A stretch of 35,647 bases of DNA, from positions 1-35,647 of the forward strand of contig VGWA01000012.1 of assembly GCA_016873795.1 (NCBI GenBank), written 5' to 3'. A program made the translations under genes and the position numbers. A model generated the notes under the pieces. That model was not told the DNA's origin. It did not search any database and saw only the letters and a program-made list of their open reading frames with translations. Positions 18,452-27,005 of the stretch are shown here, piece by piece. The DNA is from Ignavibacteria bacterium. Its GTDB lineage: Bacteria > Bacteroidota > Ignavibacteria > Tepidaquicellales > Tepidaquicellaceae. Every line of letters starts with the position of its first letter. Positions within the stretch are counted from its first letter, which is position 1.

Positions 18452-19350
18452 TAAGTTCAATATTAACGGTTACTTTTTTTGTACAGATTTTCAGACTCTT
18501 TACACCTTATTTTCTCGGAGCAAGTGCTGCTGTTTTTTCGGAAAGGGGAGGAGTAATTAATATCGCAATAGAGGGTTTTATAATTTCTTCTGCATTTACT
18601 TTTTCTCTTTTCAGTATTTTGTATAATAGTATCTTTGCCGGGTTTGTTGCGGCGGTATTTATTAATTTGCTGTTGAGTATACTGTTTTCTGTCTTTACGG
18701 TGAAGTTGAAAATTAATCAGATCGTTACAGGCGTCGGATTTAATCTGTTGATTGCAGGACTTGCAAAGTTTTTGTTGATTCTTATCTTTCACAGTTCAAG
18801 CAATACTCCGAGATTTGAAAATTTCCCGTCTTTCCCACTTTTTAAAAATATACCGGGTGTCGGAGAACTGCTCTCCGATTATATAATTTTGTTTTCATTT
18901 GCCCTCGTGTTTCTGTCACAGTATGTTTTATTTAGAACAACTTTCGGACTGAGACTGAGGTCTGCAGGAGAAAATCCCGAAGCGGCAGAATCACTTGGTG
19001 TTAAAGTCAGAAATTATAAATTTTACGGCGTTCTGATAAGCGGATTTCTGACTTCGCTTGCGGGTATATGGCTTGCATCCAATCAGAACGGTTTCAGCGA
19101 CGGAATGGTTGCAGGTCGCGGCTATATTGCACTTGCGGCTATGATTATAGGTAAGTGGAAACCTTATAACATTTTTTTTGCCTGCCTGATGTTTGCTTTT
19201 TTTGAAGCGTTCGAAATTACAATTCAGATTTCAGGATTCGGAATTCCTTCGCAGCTGATTCAAATGCTGCCTTATTTAATTACTATTCTTGTGCTTGTCG
19301 GTTTTATCGGTAAAACCAAACCACCCGCTTCGGACGGCATACCTTATTAA
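18451..19350 (+). CDS. ABC importer permease 2 (YufQ/NupQ-like), non-ATG start
   Basis: A membrane permease of about 299 residues, partner of permease 1. The first ATG/GTG/TTG in frame is the TTG at 18619, but the frame is open from 18421. The upstream part encodes the conserved family N-terminus, including TPYFLGASAAVFSERGGVINIAIEG, so the TTG start would delete essential sequence. No ATG, GTG or TTG exists between 18421 and 18618. The best candidate is ATA at 18451-18453, forming TAATA with the stop of permease 1 and mirroring the TAATG junction upstream. ATT 18436 or CTG 18442 are alternatives. Family landmarks downstream are RSAGENPEAAESLGV and GRGYIALAAMIIGKW. A base error or a true ATG-to-ATA change cannot be told apart from one sequence. 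Confidence 0.8.
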   Translation: MSSILTVTFFVQIFRLFTPYFLGASAAVFSERGGVINIAIEGFIISSAFTFSLFSILYNSIFAGFVAAVFINLLLSILFSVFTVKLKINQIVTGVGFNLLIAGLAKFLLILIFHSSSNTPRFENFPSFPLFKNIPGVGELLSDYIILFSFALVFLSQYVLFRTTFGLRLRSAGENPEAAESLGVKVRNYKFYGVLISGFLTSLAGIWLASNQNGFSDGMVAGRGYIALAAMIIGKWKPYNIFFACLMFAFFEAFEITIQISGFGIPSQLIQMLPYLITILVLVGFIGKTKPPASDGIPY

Positions 19351-19988
19351 TCTCTGAAATGTTTTTTTATAATTATTAAATCACCTTCCCGGAATCTTAT
19401 TACGATTTTGTTATTTACCGATTTGTTTAAGGCACCTTCCCTTATACCGAGTTCGAGGGTTTCGTTGTTTAATATGTATTTTAATCCTTTTGTTGTTATA
19501 CCTGCGGCTCTGGGAAACGGAATTAAAGAAATTAAATGCCCCTTCCTGTATTTGAATGATGTTTCATTCCTTATGAAATAAATTTCGTGTTTGTTGTCGT
19601 ATACTCTTACGTTTAATAACTTATAGTATCTTTGTAATATACTGTAGTTGTTTAATGTATGGTCCTGACGTCTGCCTGTCATACCGAAAATTATGATGCC
19701 TCTCAAATTGTTTTCTATGCAGTACATCAGGCATTTTTCCATATCGTTTGTATTCTGGTCTTTGATTTCCATTATTCTCACCCGTTTTTTCCTGTAATAT
19801 TTTAAAGTATTTGGTTTTGCCGAATCCATATCACCTATTATTATGTCGGGTTTTATTCTGTATTCTTTTAACTTATTTGCCGCTCCGTCCGCACAGATTA
19901 TATATTGCTTTTTACGGGATATATTACGGACTATACCGTATTTTGGAATTCTTCCGTTTAAAAAAATTATCGCAGTATTATCTTTCAT
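19347..19988 (-). CDS. thiN: Thiamine pyrophosphokinase
   Basis: A 213-residue kinase that transfers pyrophosphate from ATP to thiamine, giving thiamine diphosphate. Motifs in order: ICADGAANKL (31-40), PDIIIGDMDS (47-56) with the metal-binding Asp pair, DQNTNDMEK (77-85) in place of the usual DQDxTDLEK, and GMTGRRQDHTLNN (102-114) with the conserved RxDH. The C-terminal beta-sandwich is more divergent but of normal length. The gene converges on permease 2 with a 4-nt overlap at the 3' ends, and diverges from the BatA-like gene across 72 nt. No TPP riboswitch is recognisable upstream. Its product is the cofactor of Kgd encoded nearby. Confidence 0.88.
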   Translation of the reverse strand: MKDNTAIIFLNGRIPKYGIVRNISRKKQYIICADGAANKLKEYRIKPDIIIGDMDSAKPNTLKYYRKKRVRIMEIKDQNTNDMEKCLMYCIENNLRGIIIFGMTGRRQDHTLNNYSILQRYYKLLNVRVYDNKHEIYFIRNETSFKYRKGHLISLIPFPRAAGITTKGLKYILNNETLELGIREGALNKSVNNKIVIRFREGDLIIIKKHFRD

Positions 19989-20060
19989 TTTAATATATAT
20001 ATTTATAATTTTACATAAATGTATCTTGAAATTTTATATTTCTAAAGTCAATAATTATTA

Positions 20061-22226
20061 ATGACATTTCTTAATCCGTCTATATTATTTGCACTCTTTT
20101 TAGTCGCTGTGCCTGTTATTATACATTTACTGAACCTGAGAAAATTAAGAAAAATCGAGTTCAGTTCGCTTATGCTTCTTAAAGAAATAAAAAAATCAAA
20201 GATAAAAAGAATCAGAATCAAAGAATGGCTGCTGATGGTATTGCGTATGCTGCTTATAATATTTCTCGTGATGTCGTTTTCCAATCCGGTTGTAAAAAAT
20301 ATTAATTTCGATTCCGGTAAATCCATTTCTAAAACCTGTATTATTATCATTGATGACTCGTACAGCATGGAAAGGATTAAGGATTCACTTACGTTATTTG
20401 AAAAAGCAAAAAAAGATGCAATCGATATAACAGGTTACTATGAACCGAACGACAGGGTGTTTGTTGTCCCTTATTCAAAAATTCTGATGAGGAATGAAAG
20501 GAAATATTTTAATTTCGTTGATAATATTTCTGATTCTGTTGATAATCTGAAAATCTCGGACGTCAGTTTTTCTATGCAGGTTGCGATGGATTATGCTGCA
20601 GGTATTATCAGTAAAAATTATTCCTTAATAAACGAAATTTTTATCCTTACGGATAATCAGAAAGGAAATTATTCGGATTTTAAATTTGAAAGTATTTTCC
20701 GGGGAATTGACAGCGAAAATATTTTTTTGTATGTACTTGATTATTCCGCAGACTTTAATAATAATTTATCGCTCGATAATCTGTCTTTTCGGACTAAAAT
20801 ATTTGAAACCGGAAAAAAAGTTAATATTGATGCCGAAATAAAAAATTATTCAGGTGCTCCCGTCAATGATAAATCCGCTATTCTGTATATTGACGGACAG
20901 AAAATATCCGAAAGAAAAATCAGTCTTTACCCGAATGAATACAAAAAAGTAAATTTTGAATTTACTCCCGAAAGAAAGGGCAGAATTTACGGATATATTG
21001 AACTTAAAAGAGATGCGGCGAACGAAGATGTTCTTGTAAATGATAACTGCATTTATTTTACGTTTAATATTCCGGAAAATATTAATGTCGGAATAATAGG
21101 CAGAGATAAAAAATATATCAATTACCTGATTGAATCGGCAGGTTCATTTATGTCACAGGATAATCGCGGAAATCAGACTGTAATTTCTTTGAAAGAATAT
21201 TCTTCGGTTACTGATAATATTTTTAACAATGATATGATAATATTATCAGGTTATACGGGAATCGGAGAAAAAGAATCCGAAATACTGCAGAATTATTATA
21301 ATTCCGGTCTTAACATTTTAATCTTTCCTGCTTTTGAAACAGATTTGATTTCCTGCAATAAATTCCTTTCGGAAATTTCTGATATTGTGCTGACTGGAAA
21401 AATCGGGATAAATGATAATGAAAAAATCAGATTTGATTTCGTTGATTTTTCTCACCCTTTATTTTCCGGAATCTTTGAAAAACACAAGGTCGATAATTTA
21501 AATGATAATTTTCTCGGTAATCTGTTAATTAAATATTATTATAAACTCTCAACACACGGTTCGAGAAACATCATATCGTTTGACGGCGGAAAATTGTTTC
21601 TTGCCGAAACGGTTGGTTCCCCCGGAAAAATATTGATTTTTTCGGTTTCATCATCGCTTGAAATGAGCAACTTCCCTCAAACCGAACTGTTTCCCGTACT
21701 GATTTTCAGAATTATCAACTATCTTTCGGGAAATAATGAACCCCAATCGGATGATTTAATAGGGAAAACAAATTTCATACCGGTTAATAATAAAAAATAT
21801 TTGTACGTGGAAAATCCCGATAAAATAAAATTGCAGTTTGATTATTTATTTGATACTGCTGCTTATAAAGAAAAAACGAAGAATATATTACTTGCAGTAC
21901 CGTTTTCAGAGTATTTCAAAAAACAGGGAATTTATGCAATAAATGATGAAAACAGCAAATTGAATGAATATTTTGCTCTGAATGCAACCAGAAAAGAAAG
22001 TAATCCCGAAGCGTTCGATATGAAAAATTTATCGGAAAACTTCAAAAAGTCTGGTATCAAAACCTTTATCTCTAACGATAAAAACGAAATCAAAAACAGG
22101 GTTTATGAAACCAGAGAAGGTACAGGTTTGTGGAAGATTTTCCTGATTATTGCATTAATTATTTTAATGATAATATATTTTGTCGAAAAAAGAATTGAAA
22201 AGGGAACTGTTGCGGACTTATATTAG
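20061..22226 (+). CDS. BatA-like membrane protein with von Willebrand A domain
   Basis: A 721-residue inner-membrane protein. The N-terminus (about 1-75) is the two-helix BatA N-terminal domain, with FLNPSILFALFLVAVPVIIH and a second segment LLMVLRMLLIIFLVMSF separated by a basic loop. A vWA domain follows with a complete DxSxS MIDAS start, Asp98-Asp99-Ser100-Tyr101-Ser102. Residues about 250-330 look like an Ig-like sandwich, and about 345-560 like a class I amidotransferase/DUF4159-type fold; both are weak guesses. A last transmembrane helix (IFLIIALIILMIIYFVEKR) leaves a short cytoplasmic tail. Bat proteins usually sit with a MoxR ATPase and BatB-E; none is present here. Lone long proteins of this layout are common in Bacteroidota. 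Function unknown. Confidence 0.8.
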   Translation: MTFLNPSILFALFLVAVPVIIHLLNLRKLRKIEFSSLMLLKEIKKSKIKRIRIKEWLLMVLRMLLIIFLVMSFSNPVVKNINFDSGKSISKTCIIIIDDSYSMERIKDSLTLFEKAKKDAIDITGYYEPNDRVFVVPYSKILMRNERKYFNFVDNISDSVDNLKISDVSFSMQVAMDYAAGIISKNYSLINEIFILTDNQKGNYSDFKFESIFRGIDSENIFLYVLDYSADFNNNLSLDNLSFRTKIFETGKKVNIDAEIKNYSGAPVNDKSAILYIDGQKISERKISLYPNEYKKVNFEFTPERKGRIYGYIELKRDAANEDVLVNDNCIYFTFNIPENINVGIIGRDKKYINYLIESAGSFMSQDNRGNQTVISLKEYSSVTDNIFNNDMIILSGYTGIGEKESEILQNYYNSGLNILIFPAFETDLISCNKFLSEISDIVLTGKIGINDNEKIRFDFVDFSHPLFSGIFEKHKVDNLNDNFLGNLLIKYYYKLSTHGSRNIISFDGGKLFLAETVGSPGKILIFSVSSSLEMSNFPQTELFPVLIFRIINYLSGNNEPQSDDLIGKTNFIPVNNKKYLYVENPDKIKLQFDYLFDTAAYKEKTKNILLAVPFSEYFKKQGIYAINDENSKLNEYFALNATRKESNPEAFDMKNLSENFKKSGIKTFISNDKNEIKNRVYETREGTGLWKIFLIIALIILMIIYFVEKRIEKGTVADLY

Positions 22227-22317
22227 TTACAAGACTTTAAATTTAATACTTGAATTTGAATAAAAATAACGATAATTTTACTAATTATTTATTAATTAAA
22301 AAGAAGGAGAAAACTAA

Positions 22318-23322
22318 ATGAGGAATAAATTCACATCACTGTTGGTCTTACTCATTATAGCAGCTGTGGTTGTTACCTTTTCTTATACCGGCTGTAAAAA
22401 AGACGAAACAGTTACACCAGCTCCACCGGTGACATCAATAACGGCAACAGGAACAATAAGAGGTGTTACTCCGGATACTGCAACCGGAACTCTTATAGTA
22501 ACAGACCAGAACGGAAATCCGATTCAGGGATTGCAGAGCAATAATGTAGTAGCTACGTTAAGCTGGAACAACAAAGGACCTGATACAATATCCTGTCAGG
22601 GTGTTGTAACACTTGTGCCGAATACGGGCGGCGGAAAGAATGTCGCTTCTGCAATAACTATGGATTACAGCGGCAGTATGTATCAGTCATGGATCGTACT
22701 GATGAAAAAGGCAATTAAAACTTATATTTCAAAAATGCAGACGAATGATATTTCGGAAATTATTAAATTTGATGATCAAGTTGTTGTTGTAAGACCATTT
22801 ACTTCAGACAAAAACTTACTGAACAGAGCAGTTGATAGTCTTGATAATTATTTCGGAGGTGCTACGGCACTTTATCAATCGATAAACCAGGGGATTAATG
22901 ATGCAGCTATGCAATCTGCACAACAATATATCAGGGCAGTCGTTGCTTTTACCGATGGAGGAGAAAATTCTTCATCCGTATCAAAGGACTCAATAGTAAG
23001 AAATGCAAAGAGGAATGCAATACCGATTTATACCGTAGGATTCTTTTATGATACTACAGGTCAATATGCATGGTATGATCTAAAGAGTATTTCGGATTCA
23101 ACGGGAGCATTTGCATTCTGGGCAAACACACAGGATACAACGGGTGCCGGACTTGAAGATATCTATAATAAAATATCAGGTCAGCTCGCAAATTCGTATA
23201 CAATTACGATTTACTGGCCCTGCGGTACTCAAATACCTTCGGGTGTGCTTGTTAATGTCAGAACTACCGTAACTTATAATAACCTTGTAAGTACTTTCAA
23301 CACTACATACATACAACCGTAA
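22318..23322 (+). CDS. vWA-domain lipoprotein, paralogue 1
   Basis: A 334-residue probable lipoprotein. The signal sequence ends at YTG-Cys26, followed by KKDE. Residues about 40-100 form an Ig/Big-like segment with VTDQNGNPIQGL and NNVVATLSWNNK. A vWA domain follows with MIDAS Asp116-Tyr-Ser118-Gly-Ser120 (MDYSGSMY), the GGATALY turn carrying the second MIDAS Thr, and FTDGGENSS. A short C-terminal beta-rich tail ends near ...TTYIQP. AAGGAG at 22304-22309 gives an unusually good ribosome binding site 8 nt before the ATG. The strongest relative in view is the lipoprotein at 27006-27995. A metal-dependent protein-binding role in the envelope is likely from the domain; the partner is unknown. 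Confidence 0.82.
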   Translation: MRNKFTSLLVLLIIAAVVVTFSYTGCKKDETVTPAPPVTSITATGTIRGVTPDTATGTLIVTDQNGNPIQGLQSNNVVATLSWNNKGPDTISCQGVVTLVPNTGGGKNVASAITMDYSGSMYQSWIVLMKKAIKTYISKMQTNDISEIIKFDDQVVVVRPFTSDKNLLNRAVDSLDNYFGGATALYQSINQGINDAAMQSAQQYIRAVVAFTDGGENSSSVSKDSIVRNAKRNAIPIYTVGFFYDTTGQYAWYDLKSISDSTGAFAFWANTQDTTGAGLEDIYNKISGQLANSYTITIYWPCGTQIPSGVLVNVRTTVTYNNLVSTFNTTYIQP

Positions 23323-23343
23323 GTCTTGATAAATATTTAAATG

Positions 23344-23376
23344 AAAAAGGTTGTTTTGTAAAACAGCCTTTTTTTT
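23344..23376. terminator. Rho-independent terminator between convergent genes
   Basis: AAGGTTGTTTT at 23347-23357 pairs with AAAACAGCCTT at 23360-23370, with one G-T pair and a tight loop. Flanking A and T runs extend the stem, and a T tract follows to 23376. It lies 22 nt after the stop of the vWA lipoprotein gene and 20 nt beyond the stop of the convergent STAND gene. It should stop the plus-strand transcript efficiently; the shorter T run on the other strand could also terminate the STAND transcript. Confidence 0.85.
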
Positions 23377-23395
23377 ATTATTTTTTTTTAAAATG

Positions 23396-26300
23396 TTACT
23401 TTATGTTGTAATTTTTGTATTTCTTTAGTATGTCGCTTATTTCTTTATTTGGATTTTCTTTTAGCGTATTTTCCAGTTCTTTTATTAGTGACTGAATTTT
23501 CTTTTTTATTGTTTTTACGATTTCTGCCGCTTCTTGCTTCCTCACACCTTTTTTAATGCGGTTTTCTTTACTTGTAAGTTCCAGATTCTTACAGTAAGCT
23601 TCAAATAAGGATTTTATAGATTTTAATGTCTCCTGATTTTCCTTTCCGTAAATATTTCTGTTTTCTGTTACAACTTTTTCGAATATATCCGCTGCTTTTC
23701 CGTAATTCTTCATTTCCATATATAAATTTCCAAGATTGTATTCACATCTGGTCTTATCATGCTGCTCTGTATCCCCGAACAGCGTTTTATATATCTTAAG
23801 TGCCTGAATGAAATTAATTTCGGCTGACTTGTATTCATTCAGGCTTTGATGCAGTATGGCAAGATTATTATAACTGTCCGCTGTTTCAAAATGATTTTTC
23901 CCGAATATTCTTAATCTTATATCCAATCCTTTCTCTATTAATTCTTTTGCATTTTCAAGCATACCCTGCTCCTGATAAAATGCACCTACGTTATTGTAAC
24001 TCTGTGCCGTTATCGGATTATCAAATCCGTAAACTTTTTCTCTGATTCTTAATGACCTTAAATACAGCGGCTCGGCTTTCTTGAACATTCTCTGTACTCT
24101 GTATAACTTCGCCAGATTGTTTAAGGTTTTTGCGGTTTCGGGATATTCCGGTCCTAATATGGTTTCGTTTGCTTTTAATGCTTTTTTAAATAATACTTCG
24201 GATTCCTGAAATTTACCCTGCATTCCGAAAATGGTTGCAAGATTGTTGTAACCTTTCGCCGTTTCAAGATGCTCGGAACCGAATAGTTTTTCGAATATGT
24301 GAAGCGATTTTTCGAATAATATTTCCGCTTCCTTTATTTTTCCGAGATGTGTCTTTAAGTATGCAAGATTGTTTATGGTTGTAGCGGTATCGTAGTGATT
24401 ATCACCAAATGTTTTTTTTCTTATTTCAAGTGACTTGTTTAATAGCGGCTCGGCTTGCTTGAATCTTCCTTCCTTGCTTTGAAGAACTGCAAGATTGCTT
24501 AAACCCCTTGCAATTTCCGTATGCTCTGCCCCGTAAATACTTTTTTTTATCTGAAGCGACTTTTTATAGTTTAACTCCGATTCCCTGAAATCTCCTAATT
24601 CGGCATATACTGTCGCAAGAGAATCGATTATTTCGGCTTTTAAAGAATCTTTTTTTAATTCAGGTGAAGATAAAATATCTATTGCATTAATCAGTAATGT
24701 TTTTGCTTCCCTGAATTTTGTGTTGTATGTGTAAAATTTTGCGATGTTGTAATATACAAGACTTAACTCTTCAGGATTATCTTTGTGTCTTTCTGTATAT
24801 TCTTTTAAACTCCGGTTGTAAATCTCGTGTACATCGTAAATATTAATGATTTTAGTCCATAGGGCAAGTACTTCATAGAAATCTTTTTTCCATAATTTCA
24901 TAAATACATCAATATTCGAAAGATAATTTTTCAGCCGTTCCCATTCTTCCGCTTCGACTAATAAATACGGAAGTTCGTCGATTGTTCTTTCACTCAGTAA
25001 ATCATTTTCGAAATATTCTGCTAATTTAATGTAATTGTTTTTTTTCTTCTTTTTGGTTTTCAGGTAAGTATGCTCTACAGTCTGTCTTAAAAAATCGTTT
25101 GATATATTCAGCAAACCGTTGTTTTTGATTAAGTGATTTTCCAGCGAATTGTAAATCGGCGACCAGTATAATGGAGGAATTTTTGCAATATTTAAAAGTT
25201 CTGTTTCGGACATTCCTTTTCTTGATGCCCATATCATCGAAAGCAGTTCTCCAACCAACCCCGGTTTCTCTTTTTCGTAATCCTGCTCCATTCGCGAGAG
25301 TATCAGGCGGAATAGCTCTTCCGTGCTTTCCGTACTGATGTATGTTTCTATTCTTTCTTTGATTTTTTCGTGAACTCCGAAAATTCTTAGCTCATCGAGT
25401 TCAGTCCTTAAAATCAGCGGATTTTCGGATTCCTTATCGCTTGCTATTAAATCGACATTGTCTTCTGATAACTCCTTGCTGTAATGATGAAGATAATCCA
25501 CTATCAGTTTTTTTCTCTCCTCGAAGTCTAATGGGTGCACTTCCATTATTTCATAATTTCTCTTCTTAAGTATCTCGAGTATATCTCCGTGAAGTGTCGT
25601 CAATACTACTCTTACATAAGGAGGGAAATATTCCGGAAGCCAGTTCAGAAGATGCGATTTGTTGTCCGGGTCAAGCTGATTGAGAGCGTCTATTATCAGA
25701 ATCCACTTGCCGAATTTTCCTGTTTGAGCAAGAAAACCGGGAAGCATTGGTATTAATTTATCGGTATCATCAGGAAGTTCATCCTTAATGTCAAATTTTA
25801 TTTTCAGCTCTTCCATCAAACGCCTGACAAGTCTGACGTAATCCGTACTGTCCGATGCGCCTCCGATAAAATGGATATGATAGAATAAATCGGAATATGA
25901 ATCTTTGAACCTGCACAACCAGTTGGCAAGCAAAGCGGATTTTCCCGAGCCCTGCTCTCCTGTTAAAACAAGCGGCTGTTTGTTGCTGTTGTAAAATTCA
26001 TCAAGTTTGTTGAAGTATTTTTCACCACCGATATATACTCTTAACCTGCTGCGTGCGAATTTTGAGTGCTCGTTTCTTAATTTTGTTATCGGGTCGGGTA
26101 CGGTTTCGGGAGGGAATAATTCGTTAATTACTTTTAATAAATCATTGTATACATAATCACCCAGCCTTTCTATACTGCCGTAATCTTTTACGGGACAGTA
26201 TTTCTGAGTTCTTATTATATCTTTTAATTTGAATAGTTTTTGTTCTGCTTCCGAGTTGTGGGCTTCTTTAAATTCAGAAGGTGTAATTTTTGGGTCTCTC

Positions 26301-26740
26301 AGATAAAAAAATGCATTAGGATGCATCTTCGGATTTTTTAATACTCCATACTGTATCTCCATTTCCGTTATGCTTAAACCCTGGTCTATGTCTTCTTTTA
26401 CCCATGGAAATTCCTCGAGTATGATGGAATATTTTTTGTATTCACCAGGCTCCGGTACCCAGCCGTATCTGCCGCCTATTAATCCTAAGAAATATGGACG
26501 GCATCTGTCTATTTCCTTTAAACATATTTCAATTACCTTCCCTTCTTGTGCCTGTGATTCCGTTACGCCCCATCGTAAATCTACGTCCGTTAAATCAGCA
26601 CCCCGCTCGCGGCAAATAGTCCGCAGTTTAGGAAAAATCTCCTTTACAAGATAATCTCTTTCCGGCATCATATCCCTGAATGTCGAGGATATAAATATTC
26701 GTATCTCCCGTTCGCCCTGCTGCGCCGATAATAAATCCAT
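23396..26740 (-). CDS. DUF4062 - STAND NTPase - TPR protein
   Basis: A 1114-residue three-part protein. Residues about 11-135 are a DUF4062 domain: RIFISSTFRDMMPERD (14-29), VDLRWGVTESQAQ (53-65), GLIGGRYGWVPEP (86-98) and SITEMEIQYGV (123-133), the last with conserved acidic Glu126/Glu128. Residues about 235-480 are a NACHT/STAND-like P-loop NTPase: Walker A GEQGSGKSAL (261-270), Walker B ILIIDALNQLD (347-357), and ENPLILRTELDELRIFG (439-455). A helical region leads to eight or nine kinesin-light-chain-type TPRs of 42 residues (about 676-1040), then a Lys/Glu-rich tail. The layout recalls animal TEP1/NWD/NPHP3 proteins and bacterial STAND conflict or signalling proteins: N-terminal effector, NTP switch, C-terminal sensor. 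The gene is monocistronic, on the opposite strand to both neighbours. The target and activity are unknown; a defence role is inference. Confidence 0.88.
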   Translation of the reverse strand: MDLLSAQQGEREIRIFISSTFRDMMPERDYLVKEIFPKLRTICRERGADLTDVDLRWGVTESQAQEGKVIEICLKEIDRCRPYFLGLIGGRYGWVPEPGEYKKYSIILEEFPWVKEDIDQGLSITEMEIQYGVLKNPKMHPNAFFYLRDPKITPSEFKEAHNSEAEQKLFKLKDIIRTQKYCPVKDYGSIERLGDYVYNDLLKVINELFPPETVPDPITKLRNEHSKFARSRLRVYIGGEKYFNKLDEFYNSNKQPLVLTGEQGSGKSALLANWLCRFKDSYSDLFYHIHFIGGASDSTDYVRLVRRLMEELKIKFDIKDELPDDTDKLIPMLPGFLAQTGKFGKWILIIDALNQLDPDNKSHLLNWLPEYFPPYVRVVLTTLHGDILEILKKRNYEIMEVHPLDFEERKKLIVDYLHHYSKELSEDNVDLIASDKESENPLILRTELDELRIFGVHEKIKERIETYISTESTEELFRLILSRMEQDYEKEKPGLVGELLSMIWASRKGMSETELLNIAKIPPLYWSPIYNSLENHLIKNNGLLNISNDFLRQTVEHTYLKTKKKKKNNYIKLAEYFENDLLSERTIDELPYLLVEAEEWERLKNYLSNIDVFMKLWKKDFYEVLALWTKIINIYDVHEIYNRSLKEYTERHKDNPEELSLVYYNIAKFYTYNTKFREAKTLLINAIDILSSPELKKDSLKAEIIDSLATVYAELGDFRESELNYKKSLQIKKSIYGAEHTEIARGLSNLAVLQSKEGRFKQAEPLLNKSLEIRKKTFGDNHYDTATTINNLAYLKTHLGKIKEAEILFEKSLHIFEKLFGSEHLETAKGYNNLATIFGMQGKFQESEVLFKKALKANETILGPEYPETAKTLNNLAKLYRVQRMFKKAEPLYLRSLRIREKVYGFDNPITAQSYNNVGAFYQEQGMLENAKELIEKGLDIRLRIFGKNHFETADSYNNLAILHQSLNEYKSAEINFIQALKIYKTLFGDTEQHDKTRCEYNLGNLYMEMKNYGKAADIFEKVVTENRNIYGKENQETLKSIKSLFEAYCKNLELTSKENRIKKGVRKQEAAEIVKTIKKKIQSLIKELENTLKENPNKEISDILKKYKNYNIK

Positions 26741-26760
26741 ATTTTTTATTTATATATAAA

Positions 26761-26815
26761 TATTATCAGTAATTTTTATAAAATCAATTGCAATATACTG
26801 TCTTATTATCAGTAA
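26761..26815. repeat. 12-bp direct repeat upstream of the STAND gene
   Basis: TATTATCAGTAA occurs at 26761-26772 and again at 26804-26815, 43 bp apart (about four helical turns, so on the same DNA face). The first copy starts 21 nt upstream of the STAND gene start codon. It could be a regulator site or part of the promoter region, but the DNA is AT-rich and chance is possible. Confidence 0.3.
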
Positions 26816-26888
26816 ATTATCATTTTTAAAACTTGAAAACTGTAATTTAAACGTAAAAAAATAAATATTGATTTATTAATCATTATTG

Positions 26889-26917
26889 TTTACATTTATC
26901 TATATTTATATTAATAT
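26889..26917 (+). promoter_or_regulatory. Candidate sigma70-like promoter for vWA lipoprotein 2
   Basis: TTTACA at 26889-26894, a 17-bp spacer and TAATAT at 26912-26917 fit a housekeeping -35/-10 pair. It lies about 90 nt before the ATG at 27006, in the 265-bp divergent gap shared with the STAND gene. Background AT content is high, and promoter consensus in this lineage may differ, so this is tentative. Confidence 0.25.
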
Positions 26918-27005
26918 GTATTGGTACTATAAGAAGGTATATGGTAATTATTCATTTTAAGGAAATTAAAAATGAAAATTATTTCAAAATATAAAATAAA
27001 TAAAA

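Noticed and set aside
18619-19350. Second permease starting at TTG 18619
   Set aside because: This start would remove the conserved family N-terminus, including the SERGGVINIAIEG region encoded in the same open frame upstream.
19989-20060. TPP riboswitch upstream of thiN
   Set aside because: The 72-nt gap is AT-rich and lacks the conserved CUGAGA and related THI-box elements.
19811-20061. Plus-strand ORFs over the thiN 5' end
   Set aside because: They are shadows opposite thiN, whose motifs are complete, and they show no motif of their own.
23322-27005. Transposon ends or target duplications bounding the STAND gene
   Set aside because: I found no inverted terminal repeats, integrase or clear target duplication at either side; only a terminator hairpin and an internal 12-bp direct repeat.
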